Source of the DNA: Streptomyces sp. AC550_RSS872
GTDB lineage: Bacteria > Actinomycetota > Actinomycetes > Streptomycetales > Streptomycetaceae
NCBI RefSeq assembly: GCF_019049285.1
Contig: NZ_JAGMUL010000145.1
Location: forward strand, 30,028 to 94,027
Direction of reading: 5' to 3'
Length of the DNA: 64,000 nucleotides
The notes beneath the pieces were generated by a model that was given only the letters and a program-made list of their open reading frames with translations, did no database searches and was not told the DNA's origin. Shown here in pieces: positions 53,911 through 63,194 of the stretch. How positions within the stretch are numbered: the first letter of the stretch is position 1; the number at the start of each line of letters is the position of its first letter. The position numbers and the translations under genes were made by a program.

Positions 53911-54236
53911 GCCGTCCGGTCCGTCCCGTGGGCCTGGCCCGTCTCGTCTGTCCGGTCCGTTTATCGAACGTGAACTCCCGGACAACGAACGATTTCCGGC
54001 CAACTTCCTGACGCGGTCCTGACAGAAACCGCAGTCACCTGCCACTGTTCCCACGGCCGCGACACAGCAACCCCACAGCACCGTCACACGGCGGTGCCCG
54101 CGGCTGTACTCCCGCACGCGCACGTCCGTTCCCGCACGCGCACGTCGTTCTGCGTACCACCACGTATCGCCCGGACGGCCCACCCGCCGTCCGGTCTCCC
54201 CTGGCCGCGTGATCCGCGGCCGCGCAGAAGGAGTCA
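53911..54236. other. 326-bp intergenic region before the first M4 protease
   Basis: Holds the conserved promoter-proximal motif at 53978-54025 and a 20-bp tandem duplication of CCCGCACGCGCACGTC (54111-54126 and 54131-54146). AAGGAG precedes the GTG start of the protease by four bases. Confidence 0.5.
53978..54025 (+). promoter_or_regulatory. Upstream motif shared with the second M4 protease, copy 1
   Basis: CCGGACA, then CGGCCAAC, 12 bases, then TCCTGACA. The same words occur at 56397-56442 with the same 12-base gap, although the surrounding DNA differs. Reverse-complemented, the block reads TGGCCGGAAA, nine of ten positions of the AdpA consensus TGGCSNGWWY (known motif; match by eye). Confidence 0.5.
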
Positions 54237-56306
54237 GTGTTGAGAGACAGTTCCTCCCACAGACGCACCCCCCACGCAGCACAGCGCCCCACGGCGCCCC
54301 GCAGGGCCGCAGCCGTGGCCCTCGTCGGCGTCTCCGCCCTGATCGCCGCGGCCGTCCAGTCGGGCGCCGCCACCGCAGCCCCGGAGAAGGCACCGTCGGC
54401 CGCGGGAAGGGTCATACCGGGCGCAGAGTCCGTCAAGCTGTCCCCCGCCCAGCGCGCCGAGCTGATACGCGAGGCCAACGCCGCGAAGGCGGACACCGCC
54501 GAGGACCTGGGCCTCGGCGCCAAGGAGAAGCTGGTCGTCCGTGACGTCGTCAAGGACGGCAACGGCACGGTCCACACCCGCTACGAGCGGACGTACGACG
54601 GTCTGCCCGTCCTCGGCGGCGACCTGGTCGTCGAGACCACGAAGGCCGGTGCGACCAAGGACGTCGTGAAGGCGACCCGAGCCGCCGTCGAGCCGGCCAC
54701 CACGACCGCCGCCGTCCCCGCCGCCAAGGCGGAGAAGCAGGCACTGGCCGCGGCGAAGGCGGAGGACGCCAAGAGCCCGGACGTCAACCGGGCCCCGCGC
54801 AAGGTGATCTGGGCCGCGAGCGGCACACCGGCCGTCGCGTACGAGACGGTCGTCGGCGGCTTCCAGCACGACGGCACCCCGCAGGAACTGCACGTCATCA
54901 CCGACGCCACCACCGGCGAGAAGCTGTACGAGTGGGAGGCCATCGAGACCGGCACCGGCAACACGGTGTACAGCGGCACGGTCGACCTCACGACCACGCA
55001 GTCCGGTTCGACGTACAACCTCACCGACGGCGCGCGCGGCAACCACAAGACGTACAACCTGGGCCGCGGCACCTCCGGCACCGGCACCCTCTTCTCCGGA
55101 GCCGACGACATCTGGGGCAACGGCAGCCCGTCCAACCTGGAGTCCGCGGGCGCCGACGCGCACTACGGTGCCGCGCTGACCTGGGACTACTACAAGAACG
55201 TGCACGGGCGTTCGGGTATCCGCGGCGACGGCGTCGGCGCGTACTCCCGGGTCCACTACGGCAACAACTACGTCAACGCGTTCTGGTCCGACAGCTGCTT
55301 CTGCATGACGTACGGCGACGGCTCGGGCAACGCCAACCCGCTGACCTCGATCGACGTGGCCGCGCACGAGATGACCCACGGGCTCACCTCCAACACCGCG
55401 GGCCTGAACTACTCCGGCGAGTCCGGCGGTCTGAACGAGGCCACCTCCGACATCTTCGGCTCGACCGTCGAGTTCTTCGCGAACAACTCCTCCGACGTGG
55501 GTGACTACCTCATCGGCGAGGAGATCAACATCAACGGCGACGGCACCCCGCTGCGCTACATGGACCGGCCGAGCCAGGACGGCTCGTCCAAGGACGCCTG
55601 GTACTCGGGTATCGGCTCGATCGACGTGCACTACTCGTCGGGCCCCGCCAACCACTTCTTCTATCTGCTGAGCGAGGGCAGCGGCACCAAGACCATCAAC
55701 GGTGTCACCTACAACTCGCCCACCTCGGACGGCCTTCCGGTCACCGGCATCGGCCGCGGCAAGGCGGAGAAGATCTGGTTCCGGGCACTGACCACCAAGT
55801 TCACGTCCACGACCAACTACGCGGCGGCCCGCACCGGCACCCTCGCGGCGACCGGTGAGCTGTACGGCACCACCAGCGCCGAGTACAAGGCGGTGCAGGA
55901 CGCCTGGGCGGGCGTCAACGTGGGCGCGCGCTCCGACGGGGGCGGCGGCGGTGGCGGTACGTCCTTCGAGAGCGGCACCGACGTGGCGATCCCGGACCGG
56001 GGCGCGGCGGTCACCTCGCCGATCACCGTCTCCGGCCGGACAGGCAACGCGCCGTCCAACCTCCAGGTCGCGGTGGACATCGTCCACACCTACATCGGTG
56101 ACCTCAAGGTGGACCTGGTCGCTCCCGACGGCACGGCGTACACGCTGAAGGCGTACGGAACCGGCGGCAGCGCGGACAACCTGAACACCACCTACACGGT
56201 GAACGCGTCCTCCGAAGTCGCCAACGGCGTCTGGCAGTTGCGGGTCCAGGACAACGCGGCCGTCGACACCGGCCACATCAACGGCTGGAAGCTCACCTTC
56301 CCGTAG
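54237..56306 (+). CDS. Secreted M4 zinc metalloprotease with P domain
   Basis: A 689-residue thermolysin-family protease. A signal peptide (AVALVGVSALIAAAVQSGAA) leads to an FTP/PepSY propeptide (about 55-230). The catalytic domain has HEMTH (His377, Glu378, His381) and the third zinc ligand Glu401 in GGLNEATSDIFG. A Gly-rich linker at about 560-580 precedes a C-terminal P domain (proprotein-convertase type) of 110 residues ending in NGWKLTFP, likely for substrate or wall binding. It acts outside the cell. A paralog without the P domain follows. GTG 54237 has AAGGAG upstream. Confidence 0.93.
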   Translation: MLRDSSSHRRTPHAAQRPTAPRRAAAVALVGVSALIAAAVQSGAATAAPEKAPSAAGRVIPGAESVKLSPAQRAELIREANAAKADTAEDLGLGAKEKLVVRDVVKDGNGTVHTRYERTYDGLPVLGGDLVVETTKAGATKDVVKATRAAVEPATTTAAVPAAKAEKQALAAAKAEDAKSPDVNRAPRKVIWAASGTPAVAYETVVGGFQHDGTPQELHVITDATTGEKLYEWEAIETGTGNTVYSGTVDLTTTQSGSTYNLTDGARGNHKTYNLGRGTSGTGTLFSGADDIWGNGSPSNLESAGADAHYGAALTWDYYKNVHGRSGIRGDGVGAYSRVHYGNNYVNAFWSDSCFCMTYGDGSGNANPLTSIDVAAHEMTHGLTSNTAGLNYSGESGGLNEATSDIFGSTVEFFANNSSDVGDYLIGEEININGDGTPLRYMDRPSQDGSSKDAWYSGIGSIDVHYSSGPANHFFYLLSEGSGTKTINGVTYNSPTSDGLPVTGIGRGKAEKIWFRALTTKFTSTTNYAAARTGTLAATGELYGTTSAEYKAVQDAWAGVNVGARSDGGGGGGGTSFESGTDVAIPDRGAAVTSPITVSGRTGNAPSNLQVAVDIVHTYIGDLKVDLVAPDGTAYTLKAYGTGGSADNLNTTYTVNASSEVANGVWQLRVQDNAAVDTGHINGWKLTFP

Positions 56307-56333
56307 GCCCGTTCGGGGTCTGCCCCTGACAGG

Positions 56334-56372
56334 GCGCCGTCTCGGTGGGTTCAACTCCCACCGGGACGGCGT
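56334..56372 (+). terminator. Terminator of the P-domain protease
   Basis: A long stem pairs CGCCGTC-CGGTGGG with CCCACCG-GACGGCG around loop TTCAACT, with one internal mismatch, 28 bases after the stop. A T-rich run (TTCATATTTCT) follows, fitting rho-independent termination. Confidence 0.85.
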
Positions 56373-56396
56373 CCGTTCATATTTCTGAAACATTTA

Positions 56397-56442
56397 CCGG
56401 ACAGTCAACTTTCGGCCAACATCACCGCACCCTCCTGACATG
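56397..56442 (+). promoter_or_regulatory. Upstream motif shared with the first M4 protease, copy 2
   Basis: CCGGACA, CGGCCAAC, 12 bases, TCCTGACA, matching the block upstream of the first M4 gene word for word. It lies in the 145 bp between the terminator and the second M4 start, so it probably belongs to that promoter. Confidence 0.5.
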
Positions 56443-56517
56443 TACGCGACCCAGGTGTCACTCTCCTTGCACCCGCCGCACAAGCACCACAGCACTTCCC
56501 CCACAAAAGGAGCTCGT

Positions 56518-58179
56518 GTGACCTCCCTCTACGCGCGTCACAAGCGGACCACTCTGGCCATCGCCACCGCCGTGGCGGCCGGAGCCCTGCTCACCACCGG
56601 TCTGAGCACCGGCACTTCGGCCGCGGCCCCCGCGGACGCCGGCGCCAAGGCCGCCCCGTCGGCCGTCCCGGTCGCGCTGGCCCCCGCGGCCCGCACCGCC
56701 CTCATCAAGGACCAGCAGGCCGAGGCGGCCGAGACCGCCGACGCGATAGGCCTCGGCGCCCAGGAGAAGCTGGTCGTCAAGGACGTCGTCAAGGACGCCG
56801 ACGGCACCGTCCACACCCGCTACGAGCGCACCTACGCGGGCCTGCCCGTCCTCGGCGGCGACCTGGTCGTCCACGAGTCGGCGTCGGGCGCGAGTAAGGG
56901 CGTCACCAAGGCGACGAAGGCCGCCATCAAGGTCGCCTCGCTGAAGCCGGCCATCACCGCGGCCAAGGCGGAGGGCCAGGCGGTCTCGCTCGCCAAGTCG
57001 GCCGGCTCGACGAAGACCGAGGCGGACAAGGCGCCCCGCAAGGTGATCTGGGCCGCGAGCGGCACGCCGACCCTCGCCTACGAGACGGTCGTCGGCGGCC
57101 TCCAGGAGGACGGCACCCCGAACGAGCTGCACGTCATCACCGACGCCGCCACCGGCAAGAAGCTCTACGAGTACCAGGGCATCGAGACCGGCACCGGCAA
57201 GAGCGGCTACTCGGGCACGGTCACCCTGGGCACGGCCCTGTCGGGTTCGACGTACCAGCTCAACGACGCCTCGCGCGGCGGCCACAAGACGTACAACCTG
57301 GCCCGTCGCACCTCCGGCACCGGCACCCTGTTCACCGACGCCGACGACACGTGGGGCACCGGCACGTTCGGCAGCTCCTCCAGCGACCAGACGGCCGCGG
57401 TCGACGCCGCCTACGGCGCCCAGACGACCTGGGACTACTACAAGAGCACCTTCGGCCGCAGCGGCATCAAGAACGACGGCAAGGCCGCGTACTCGCGCGT
57501 CCACTACGGCAACGCCTACGTCAACGCGTTCTGGGACGACAGCTGCTTCTGCATGACGTACGGCGACGGCGAAGGCAACACCAAGCCGCTCACCTCGCTG
57601 GACGTGGCAGGCCACGAGATGACGCACGGCGTCACATCGAACACGGCGGGCCTGGTCTACTCGGGCGAGTCCGGCGGCCTGAACGAGGCCACCTCCGACA
57701 TCTTCGGCACGGCGGTCGAGTTCTACGCCAAGAACTCCGCCGACGTCGGTGACTACCTCATCGGCGAGAAGATCGACATCAACGGCGACGGCACCCCGCT
57801 GCGCTACATGGACAAGCCCAGCAAGGACGGCTCGTCGGCCGACAACTGGTCGTCGTCGCTCGGCGGCATGGACGTCCACCACTCGTCCGGCCCCGCGAAC
57901 CACTTCTTCTACCTCCTCTCGGAGGGCAGCGGCGCCAAGACGATCAACGGGGTGAGCTACAACTCCCCGACGTCCAACGGCTCCACGGTCACCGGCATCG
58001 GCCGCGACAAGGCCGCCGCCATCTGGTACAAGGCGCTGACCGAGTACATGACGTCGACGACCAACTACAAGGCCGCCCGCACGGCGACCCTGAACGCCGC
58101 GTCCGCCCTGTACGGCGGCACCGGCAGCACGGAGTACAAGGCGGTGGCGGCGGCCTGGTCCGGCGTCAACGTCAGCTGA
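56518..58179 (+). CDS. Secreted M4 zinc metalloprotease
   Basis: A 553-residue paralog of the preceding gene: signal peptide (TTLAIATAVAAGALLTTGL), FTP/PepSY propeptide, and M4 catalytic domain with HEMTH (His366, Glu367, His370) and Glu390 in GGLNEATSDIFG. It ends after the catalytic domain and lacks the P domain. The two catalytic domains share very long stretches (for example DSCFCMTYGDG), so this is a tandem duplication followed by gain or loss of the P domain. GTG 56518 follows AAAAGGAGCTC. Confidence 0.93.
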   Translation: MTSLYARHKRTTLAIATAVAAGALLTTGLSTGTSAAAPADAGAKAAPSAVPVALAPAARTALIKDQQAEAAETADAIGLGAQEKLVVKDVVKDADGTVHTRYERTYAGLPVLGGDLVVHESASGASKGVTKATKAAIKVASLKPAITAAKAEGQAVSLAKSAGSTKTEADKAPRKVIWAASGTPTLAYETVVGGLQEDGTPNELHVITDAATGKKLYEYQGIETGTGKSGYSGTVTLGTALSGSTYQLNDASRGGHKTYNLARRTSGTGTLFTDADDTWGTGTFGSSSSDQTAAVDAAYGAQTTWDYYKSTFGRSGIKNDGKAAYSRVHYGNAYVNAFWDDSCFCMTYGDGEGNTKPLTSLDVAGHEMTHGVTSNTAGLVYSGESGGLNEATSDIFGTAVEFYAKNSADVGDYLIGEKIDINGDGTPLRYMDKPSKDGSSADNWSSSLGGMDVHHSSGPANHFFYLLSEGSGAKTINGVSYNSPTSNGSTVTGIGRDKAAAIWYKALTEYMTSTTNYKAARTATLNAASALYGGTGSTEYKAVAAAWSGVNVS

Positions 58180-58197
58180 CATAGGTCCGATCGAAGG

Positions 58198-58234
58198 GGC
58201 GGCACCCGGGACGAAGGCATCCCCGGGTGCCGCC
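58198..58234 (+). terminator. Terminator after the second M4 protease
   Basis: A perfect 13-bp stem, GGCGGCACCCGGG / CCCGGGTGCCGCC, with an 11-base loop, lies 19 bases after the stop; TTACGCTTGG follows. It separates the protease from the DUF1990 gene, whose start is 16 bases on. Confidence 0.85.
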
Positions 58235-58249
58235 TTACGCTTGGGACCC

Positions 58250-58759
58250 ATGTCCTTCACGTACGACGCCGTCGGCGCGACCCGGGAGAACGGCTTCTGC
58301 CCGCCCGGCTTCCACCCCCTGCACGTGCGCACCCGCATCGGCGAGGGCGACGGGGTCTTCCGCAGAGCCTCCGAGGCGGTGATGACCTGGGAGATGCACC
58401 GCGCGATGGGCGTCGGCATCGACGCGACGGCCGACCGCGCGGCCCCCGACGTCGACGTCACCGTCTCCCTCGCGGGCCTGATCAAGGCCCCGTGCCGGGT
58501 GGTCTGGACGGCGGAGGAGCACCGCCGCACCGGCTGGGCCTACGGCACGCTTTCCGGCCATCCCGAGTGCGGCGAGGAGGCGTTCCTGGTGGAGCGCACG
58601 GGCGACGGCACGGTCTGGCTGACCGTGCGGGCCTTCAGCCGCGGCGCCAAGTGGTACGCCCGAGCGGGCGGCCCGGCGACCCGCGGCTTCCAGCACGCGT
58701 ACGCACGACGCTGCGGCACGGTGCTGCGCAGGCTGTGCGAGGACGCCGCCGAGGACTGA
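58250..58759 (+). CDS. DUF1990-family protein
   Basis: A 169-residue soluble protein of the DUF1990 group: VGATRENGFCPPGFHPL at the N terminus, MTWEMHRAMGV in the middle and GTLSGHPECGEEAFLVE in the later part. The fold is thought to be a small beta barrel; no function is established. The ATG at 58250 directly follows the terminator loop region, with GGGACCC rather than a clear ribosome site. It converges on glgP with a 14-base gap. Confidence 0.8.
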   Translation: MSFTYDAVGATRENGFCPPGFHPLHVRTRIGEGDGVFRRASEAVMTWEMHRAMGVGIDATADRAAPDVDVTVSLAGLIKAPCRVVWTAEEHRRTGWAYGTLSGHPECGEEAFLVERTGDGTVWLTVRAFSRGAKWYARAGGPATRGFQHAYARRCGTVLRRLCEDAAED

Positions 58760-58773
58760 CCCCGCCGACCCGG

Positions 58774-61392
58774 CTACCGCAGCAGTACCCCCGCCCCCTC
58801 CCCCAGGTCCTGCGAAGGCACCGCCACCAGCCCCAGCTCCGCACCCGACGCCAGCAGCCGGTGGGCCGGAAGGATGCGGACCGTGTAGCCGTACGGTCCC
58901 GTGCGGTCCAGGGACAGGGGGCCCTCGTAGAGCCGGCGTCCCTCGGCGTCCGGGCCGCCGACCGGCTTCAGCGGGACCGTCGACGCGTCCGCGATGCGGT
59001 CCTGGGAGTCGACGCGGCCCGAGACCGCCTGGACCTCCACGTCGTCCGGTCCGAGGTCGCCCAGTCCCACGCGGACCCGGAGACTGAGGGTCGAGCCCAG
59101 TTCCGCGGTGGGGGTCGCCGTCGTCGTCTCGACGTGGTCGACCGTGACGCCGTGCCAGGCCGAGCGCACCCGCGTCTTCCAGCTCGCCAGCTCACGCGCC
59201 GCGTCCGGCGTCATCGTCCGGTGGGCCTGCGCGGCCGGCGTGTAGAGGCGCTCCACGTACTCGCGGACCATCCTGCCCGCCAGGACCTTCGGGCCGAGCA
59301 GGGTGAGGGTCTGGCGGACCATCTCGATCCAGCGGTCCGGCAGTCCGTCCTGGCCGCGTTCGTAGAAGCGGGGGGTGACGCGCTGTTCCAGCAGGTCGTA
59401 GAGCGCCGCCGCCTCTATGTCGTCGCGGTGGTCGGGGTCGGTGCCGGTGCCGTCCGCCGTGGGGATCGCCCAGCCGAAGTCCGGCTGGAACCACTCGTCC
59501 CACCAGCCGTCCAGCACCGACAGGTTCAGACAGCCGTTCAGGGCCGCCTTCATGCCGGAGGTGCCGCAGGCCTCCAGGGGGCGCAGGGGATTGTTCAGCC
59601 AGATGTCGCAGCCGGGGTACAGCTTCTGCGCCATCGCCATGCCGTAGTCCGGCAGGAACACGATCCGGTGCCGCACGCGCGGGTCGTCCGCGAACCTCAC
59701 CAGCTCCTGCACCAGGCGCTTGCCGCCGTCGTCCGCCGGGTGCGCCTTGCCCGCCACCACGATCTGGATCGGCCGATCCGGGTGCAGGAGCAGGTCCATC
59801 AGGCGGTCGCGGTCGCGGAGCATCAGCGTCAGCCGCTTGTACGACGGGACGCGGCGCGCGAACCCGATCGTCAGGACGTCGGGGTCCAGGACCCCGTCGA
59901 TCCACCCCAACTCGGCCGTCCCGGCGCCGCGTTGCCGCCAGGAGGTGCGCAGACGCTGCCGTACCTCCACCACCAGTTGCTCGCGCAGGTTCCGGCGCAG
60001 CTCCCAGATGTCCTGGTCGGGGATCTCCGCGACGGCGTCCCAGCGGTCCGAGCCGCCGACGGTCATCGCGTCCTCGGTGCGCTGGACACCGATCTGCCGG
60101 GCGCCGAGGCGGAAGACCTCGGGCGCGACCCAGGTCGGGGCGTGGACGCCGTTGGTGACCGAGGTGATGGGGACCTCGTCGGGGTCGAATCCCGGCCAGA
60201 GTCCGGAGAACATCTCGCGGCTGACGTTGCCGTGGAGGAGGGAGACCCCGTTCGCCCGCTGGCCGAGGCGCAGGCCCATCACGGCCATGTTGAAGAGGTT
60301 CGGTTCGCCGCCGGGGTAGGTCTCCATGCCGAGCTGGAGGATGCGGCCCACCTCGATGACCGGGAGTTCGGCGGCGGGCCCGAAGTGATGGGCGACCAGC
60401 TCGCGGTCGAAGCGGTCGATGCCGGCCGGGACGGGCGTGTGGGTGGTGAAGACGGTGCCGGCGCGGACGGCCTCCAGCGCCGAGTCGAAGTCCAGCCCCT
60501 CGGCGCACAGCTCGGCGATCCGCTCCAGGCCGAGGAAGCCGGCGTGGCCCTCGTTGGTGTGGAAGACCTCGGGTTCGGGGTGGCCGGTCAGCCGGCAGTA
60601 CGTCCGGACCGCCCGCACACCCCCTATGCCCAGCAGCATCTCCTGGAGCAGCCGGTGCTCGCTGCCGCCGCCGTAGAGCCGGTCGGTCACCCCGCGTTCA
60701 CCGAGGTCGTTCTCCTCGACGTCCGAGTCGAGCATCAGCAGCGGGACGCGGCCGACCTGGGCCAGCCAGACACGGGCGTGCAGGGACCTGCCGCCGGGCA
60801 GGGCGAGGGAGACCTGGGCGGGAGTGCCGTCGGGTTCCTCGAGCAGGGCGAGCGGCAGCTCGTTGGGGTCCAGGACCGGGTAGTGCTCCTGCTGCCAGCC
60901 GTCGCGGGACAGGGTCTGGCGGAAGTAGCCGTGCCGGTACAGCAGCCCGACCCCGACGAGCGGTACGCCCAGGTCGCTGGCCGCCTTGAGGTGGTCGCCG
61001 GCGAGGATGCCGAGGCCCCCGGAGTACTGGGGCAGGGCGGCCGTGATGCCGAACTCGGGCGAGAAGTAGGCGACCGCGGCGGGGAGTTCGGCGGACCGGT
61101 CCTGGTACCAGCGGTCGCCGGTGACGTAGTCGTCGAGGTCGCCGGCCACGGCGGTGAGCCGGCGCAGGAAGCCGCGGTCCTCCGCCAGCTCCGCGAGCCG
61201 CCCGGGCGACACGCTGCCCAGCAGCCGGACGGGGTCGTTGCCCGAGGCGGCCCAGCCCTCGGGGTCGACGGACTGGAAGAGATCGCGGGTCTCCGTATGC
61301 CAGGACCAGCGCAGGTTGCGTGCGAGATCGCTCAGAGGCCGGAGGGGTGCGGGGAGGACTGGACGGACGGTGAATCGACGGATCGCCTTCAC
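58774..61392 (-). CDS. glgP: Alpha-glucan phosphorylase GlgP
   Basis: An 872-residue family GT35 enzyme that releases glucose-1-phosphate from the non-reducing ends of glycogen-type glucans using pyridoxal phosphate. The N-terminal DUF3417 region (RFTVRPVLPAPL) marks the actinobacterial long type. The PLP segment EACGTSGMKAALNG carries Lys615. GTG 61392 has GAGGTGGAA upstream. It is divergent from the subtilase and near GlgE, which makes maltosyl-linked glucan from maltose-1-phosphate, so degradation and synthesis genes are adjacent, as in S. coelicolor. Confidence 0.93.
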   Translation of the reverse strand: MKAIRRFTVRPVLPAPLRPLSDLARNLRWSWHTETRDLFQSVDPEGWAASGNDPVRLLGSVSPGRLAELAEDRGFLRRLTAVAGDLDDYVTGDRWYQDRSAELPAAVAYFSPEFGITAALPQYSGGLGILAGDHLKAASDLGVPLVGVGLLYRHGYFRQTLSRDGWQQEHYPVLDPNELPLALLEEPDGTPAQVSLALPGGRSLHARVWLAQVGRVPLLMLDSDVEENDLGERGVTDRLYGGGSEHRLLQEMLLGIGGVRAVRTYCRLTGHPEPEVFHTNEGHAGFLGLERIAELCAEGLDFDSALEAVRAGTVFTTHTPVPAGIDRFDRELVAHHFGPAAELPVIEVGRILQLGMETYPGGEPNLFNMAVMGLRLGQRANGVSLLHGNVSREMFSGLWPGFDPDEVPITSVTNGVHAPTWVAPEVFRLGARQIGVQRTEDAMTVGGSDRWDAVAEIPDQDIWELRRNLREQLVVEVRQRLRTSWRQRGAGTAELGWIDGVLDPDVLTIGFARRVPSYKRLTLMLRDRDRLMDLLLHPDRPIQIVVAGKAHPADDGGKRLVQELVRFADDPRVRHRIVFLPDYGMAMAQKLYPGCDIWLNNPLRPLEACGTSGMKAALNGCLNLSVLDGWWDEWFQPDFGWAIPTADGTGTDPDHRDDIEAAALYDLLEQRVTPRFYERGQDGLPDRWIEMVRQTLTLLGPKVLAGRMVREYVERLYTPAAQAHRTMTPDAARELASWKTRVRSAWHGVTVDHVETTTATPTAELGSTLSLRVRVGLGDLGPDDVEVQAVSGRVDSQDRIADASTVPLKPVGGPDAEGRRLYEGPLSLDRTGPYGYTVRILPAHRLLASGAELGLVAVPSQDLGEGAGVLLR

Positions 61393-61478
61393 GGTTCCAC
61401 CTCGGCGCTTCGCTGGATGACGCACGACAGTGTGCGTCGCCGTAGCCCATGACGTTACCGGCCTTTGTGTCACCCTCG

Positions 61479-61545
61479 CTGGCGGCTGCGCCCCAGACCC
61501 CCGCTTCGGCCTGAACAGCCTCGTCCTCAACCGCTGGAGGGGCCA
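61479..61545. repeat. Dispersed Streptomyces intergenic repeat, copy 2
   Basis: A diverged copy of the block at 33381-33449. The shared core is TCGGCCTGAAC, one variable base, then GCCTCGTCCTCAA. It occupies part of the 352-bp divergent region between glgP and the subtilase (61393-61744). The rest of that region must hold both promoters, and I see no clear -35/-10 pair. Confidence 0.6.
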
Positions 61546-61744
61546 ATTCCGTCCACGTTCGTCCGAAAGTGACCGCAACCTTTACACATCCCCCATGGCC
61601 GATATGGCCGATTCCGCCCCCGTAGGCGTGCTTGTGGCGACTTCTCACCTCACGAGAGGGTGACTGGTGGCGTACCGGTCCAGGCGGGGTGCACCCCGTG
61701 CTCCAGGGCTGCCGTGCGCCGACTTGAGGAGGGGAACTCACACC

Positions 61745-62947
61745 ATGGCACGGACGCGCATACGGCGTCTGCGCTGGGCAGGGGGTCTGACCGCGGTGAC
61801 CTGTGTCGCCGCGCTGTCGGCCACCACCATGCCCGCGCACGCCGCACCCGAGGGGCAGATACTCGGCGCCGGGGAACCCGGCTCCGTCAGCGGCAGTTAC
61901 CTGGTGACGCTCAAGGGGGGAACGAAGGCTCCGTCGGCGGCCGGAAAGAGCCTCGCCGACAAGTACGGCGCGAAAATCAGCCACACCTACGGCACGGTCC
62001 TCAACGGCTACGCCGTCCGGGCCGACGAGAGACAGGCCAAGCGGCTGGCGGCGGACTCCCGGGTCGCCTCGGTCGTCCAGGACACCCGGGTGACCCTGGA
62101 CCACAACCAGAAGAACCCGCCGTCCTGGGGCCTGGACCGCATCGACCAGCCGAACCTGCCGCTGGACAAGAGCTACACCTGGCCGGAGTCCGCGGGCGCC
62201 GGAGTGACGGTGTACGTGATCGACACCGGCATCCGCATCTCGCACAAGGACTTCGGCGGCCGGGCCAGCTACGGCTGGGACTTCGTCGGGGGCGACAGGA
62301 CCGCGAGCGACGGCAACGGTCACGGCACCCATGTCGCCGGCACCGTCGCGGGCAAGCAGTACGGCGTCGCCAAGAACGCGAAGGTCGTCGCCGTACGCGT
62401 CCTCGACAACGCCGGTGGCGGCACCACCGCCCAGGTCATCGCCGGCATCGACTGGGTGACCAGGCACGCGAAGAAGCCGGCGGTCGCCAACGTCAGCCTC
62501 GGCGGCTACCGCAACGCGCAGCTGGACGCCGCCGTACGCAACTCCATCGCGTCCGGCGTCACCTACACGGTCGCGGCGGGCAACGACGGGCTGCCGGCCG
62601 GCCTGTACTCCCCCGCGGCGGTGAAGGAGGCCATCACCGTGGGCGCCACCGACAAGAAGGACGCACGGGCGGGCTTCTCCAACTTCGGCTCGGTTCTGGA
62701 CGTCTTCGCCCCCGGCGTCGCGATCACCTCCGCGTCGTACGCGAGCAACACCGGCAGGGCTACCTTCTCCGGTACGTCGATGGCGTCGCCGCACGCGGCG
62801 GGCGTGGCCGCGCTCTATCTGGCCGGCCATCCCAAGGCCGGGCCCGCACAGGTGTCCAAGGCGTTGGTGGCGCAGGCGGCGTCCGGCAAGGTCTCCGGCC
62901 GGGGGCTCGGCTCACCGAACAAACTCCTGCAAGTACCGGGCTCGTAG
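61745..62947 (+). CDS. Secreted S8 subtilisin-like serine protease
   Basis: A 400-residue secreted protease. Signal peptide (WAGGLTAVTCVAALSATTMPAHA) and inhibitor-I9 propeptide (about 40-110) precede the subtilase domain with Asp160 (VIDTGI), His193 (NGHGTHVAGT) and Ser345 (SGTSMASPHAAG), the proteinase-K type order. It matures outside the cell. ATG 61745 has GAGGGGAAC upstream; a longer frame begins at 61667. It lies between glgP and glgE, which are otherwise adjacent in S. coelicolor (from memory), so it may be an insertion in this lineage. Confidence 0.93.
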   Translation: MARTRIRRLRWAGGLTAVTCVAALSATTMPAHAAPEGQILGAGEPGSVSGSYLVTLKGGTKAPSAAGKSLADKYGAKISHTYGTVLNGYAVRADERQAKRLAADSRVASVVQDTRVTLDHNQKNPPSWGLDRIDQPNLPLDKSYTWPESAGAGVTVYVIDTGIRISHKDFGGRASYGWDFVGGDRTASDGNGHGTHVAGTVAGKQYGVAKNAKVVAVRVLDNAGGGTTAQVIAGIDWVTRHAKKPAVANVSLGGYRNAQLDAAVRNSIASGVTYTVAAGNDGLPAGLYSPAAVKEAITVGATDKKDARAGFSNFGSVLDVFAPGVAITSASYASNTGRATFSGTSMASPHAAGVAALYLAGHPKAGPAQVSKALVAQAASGKVSGRGLGSPNKLLQVPGS

Positions 62948-62973
62948 CGCCTGTTGTCGGCCAAGTGCAGGCA

Positions 62974-63002
62974 CCGGCCCCGTTCCTGAGGAACGGGGCC
63001 GG
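62974..63002 (+). terminator. Strong terminator of the subtilase
   Basis: CCGGCCCCGTTCC-TGA-GGAACGGGGCCGG is a perfect 13-bp hairpin with a three-base loop, 26 bases after the stop, followed by TCTTGTGT. Confidence 0.9.
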
Positions 63003-63194
63003 TCTTGTGTGTAGACATACGCGTGAGTAGTTAACAAAGTGCCGGATTGCGTACCCGAATAGGGTGGGAAGGCTCCTCCGGTACACCCCACCCGTACGCC
63101 CCCGGGCGCACGACGGAAACACCACGCACCACCCCGCAGGACCCACCTCCCCACAGCCATCCGCCCACCCAAGTTGACGCGGACAGGAGCGGTC

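Noticed and set aside
58492..61452. A 986-codon plus-strand open frame opposite glgP
   Set aside because: It is the antisense of glgP; composition is Arg/Gly/Pro/Ala-rich with no family motif. High third-position GC leaves such long open frames by default.
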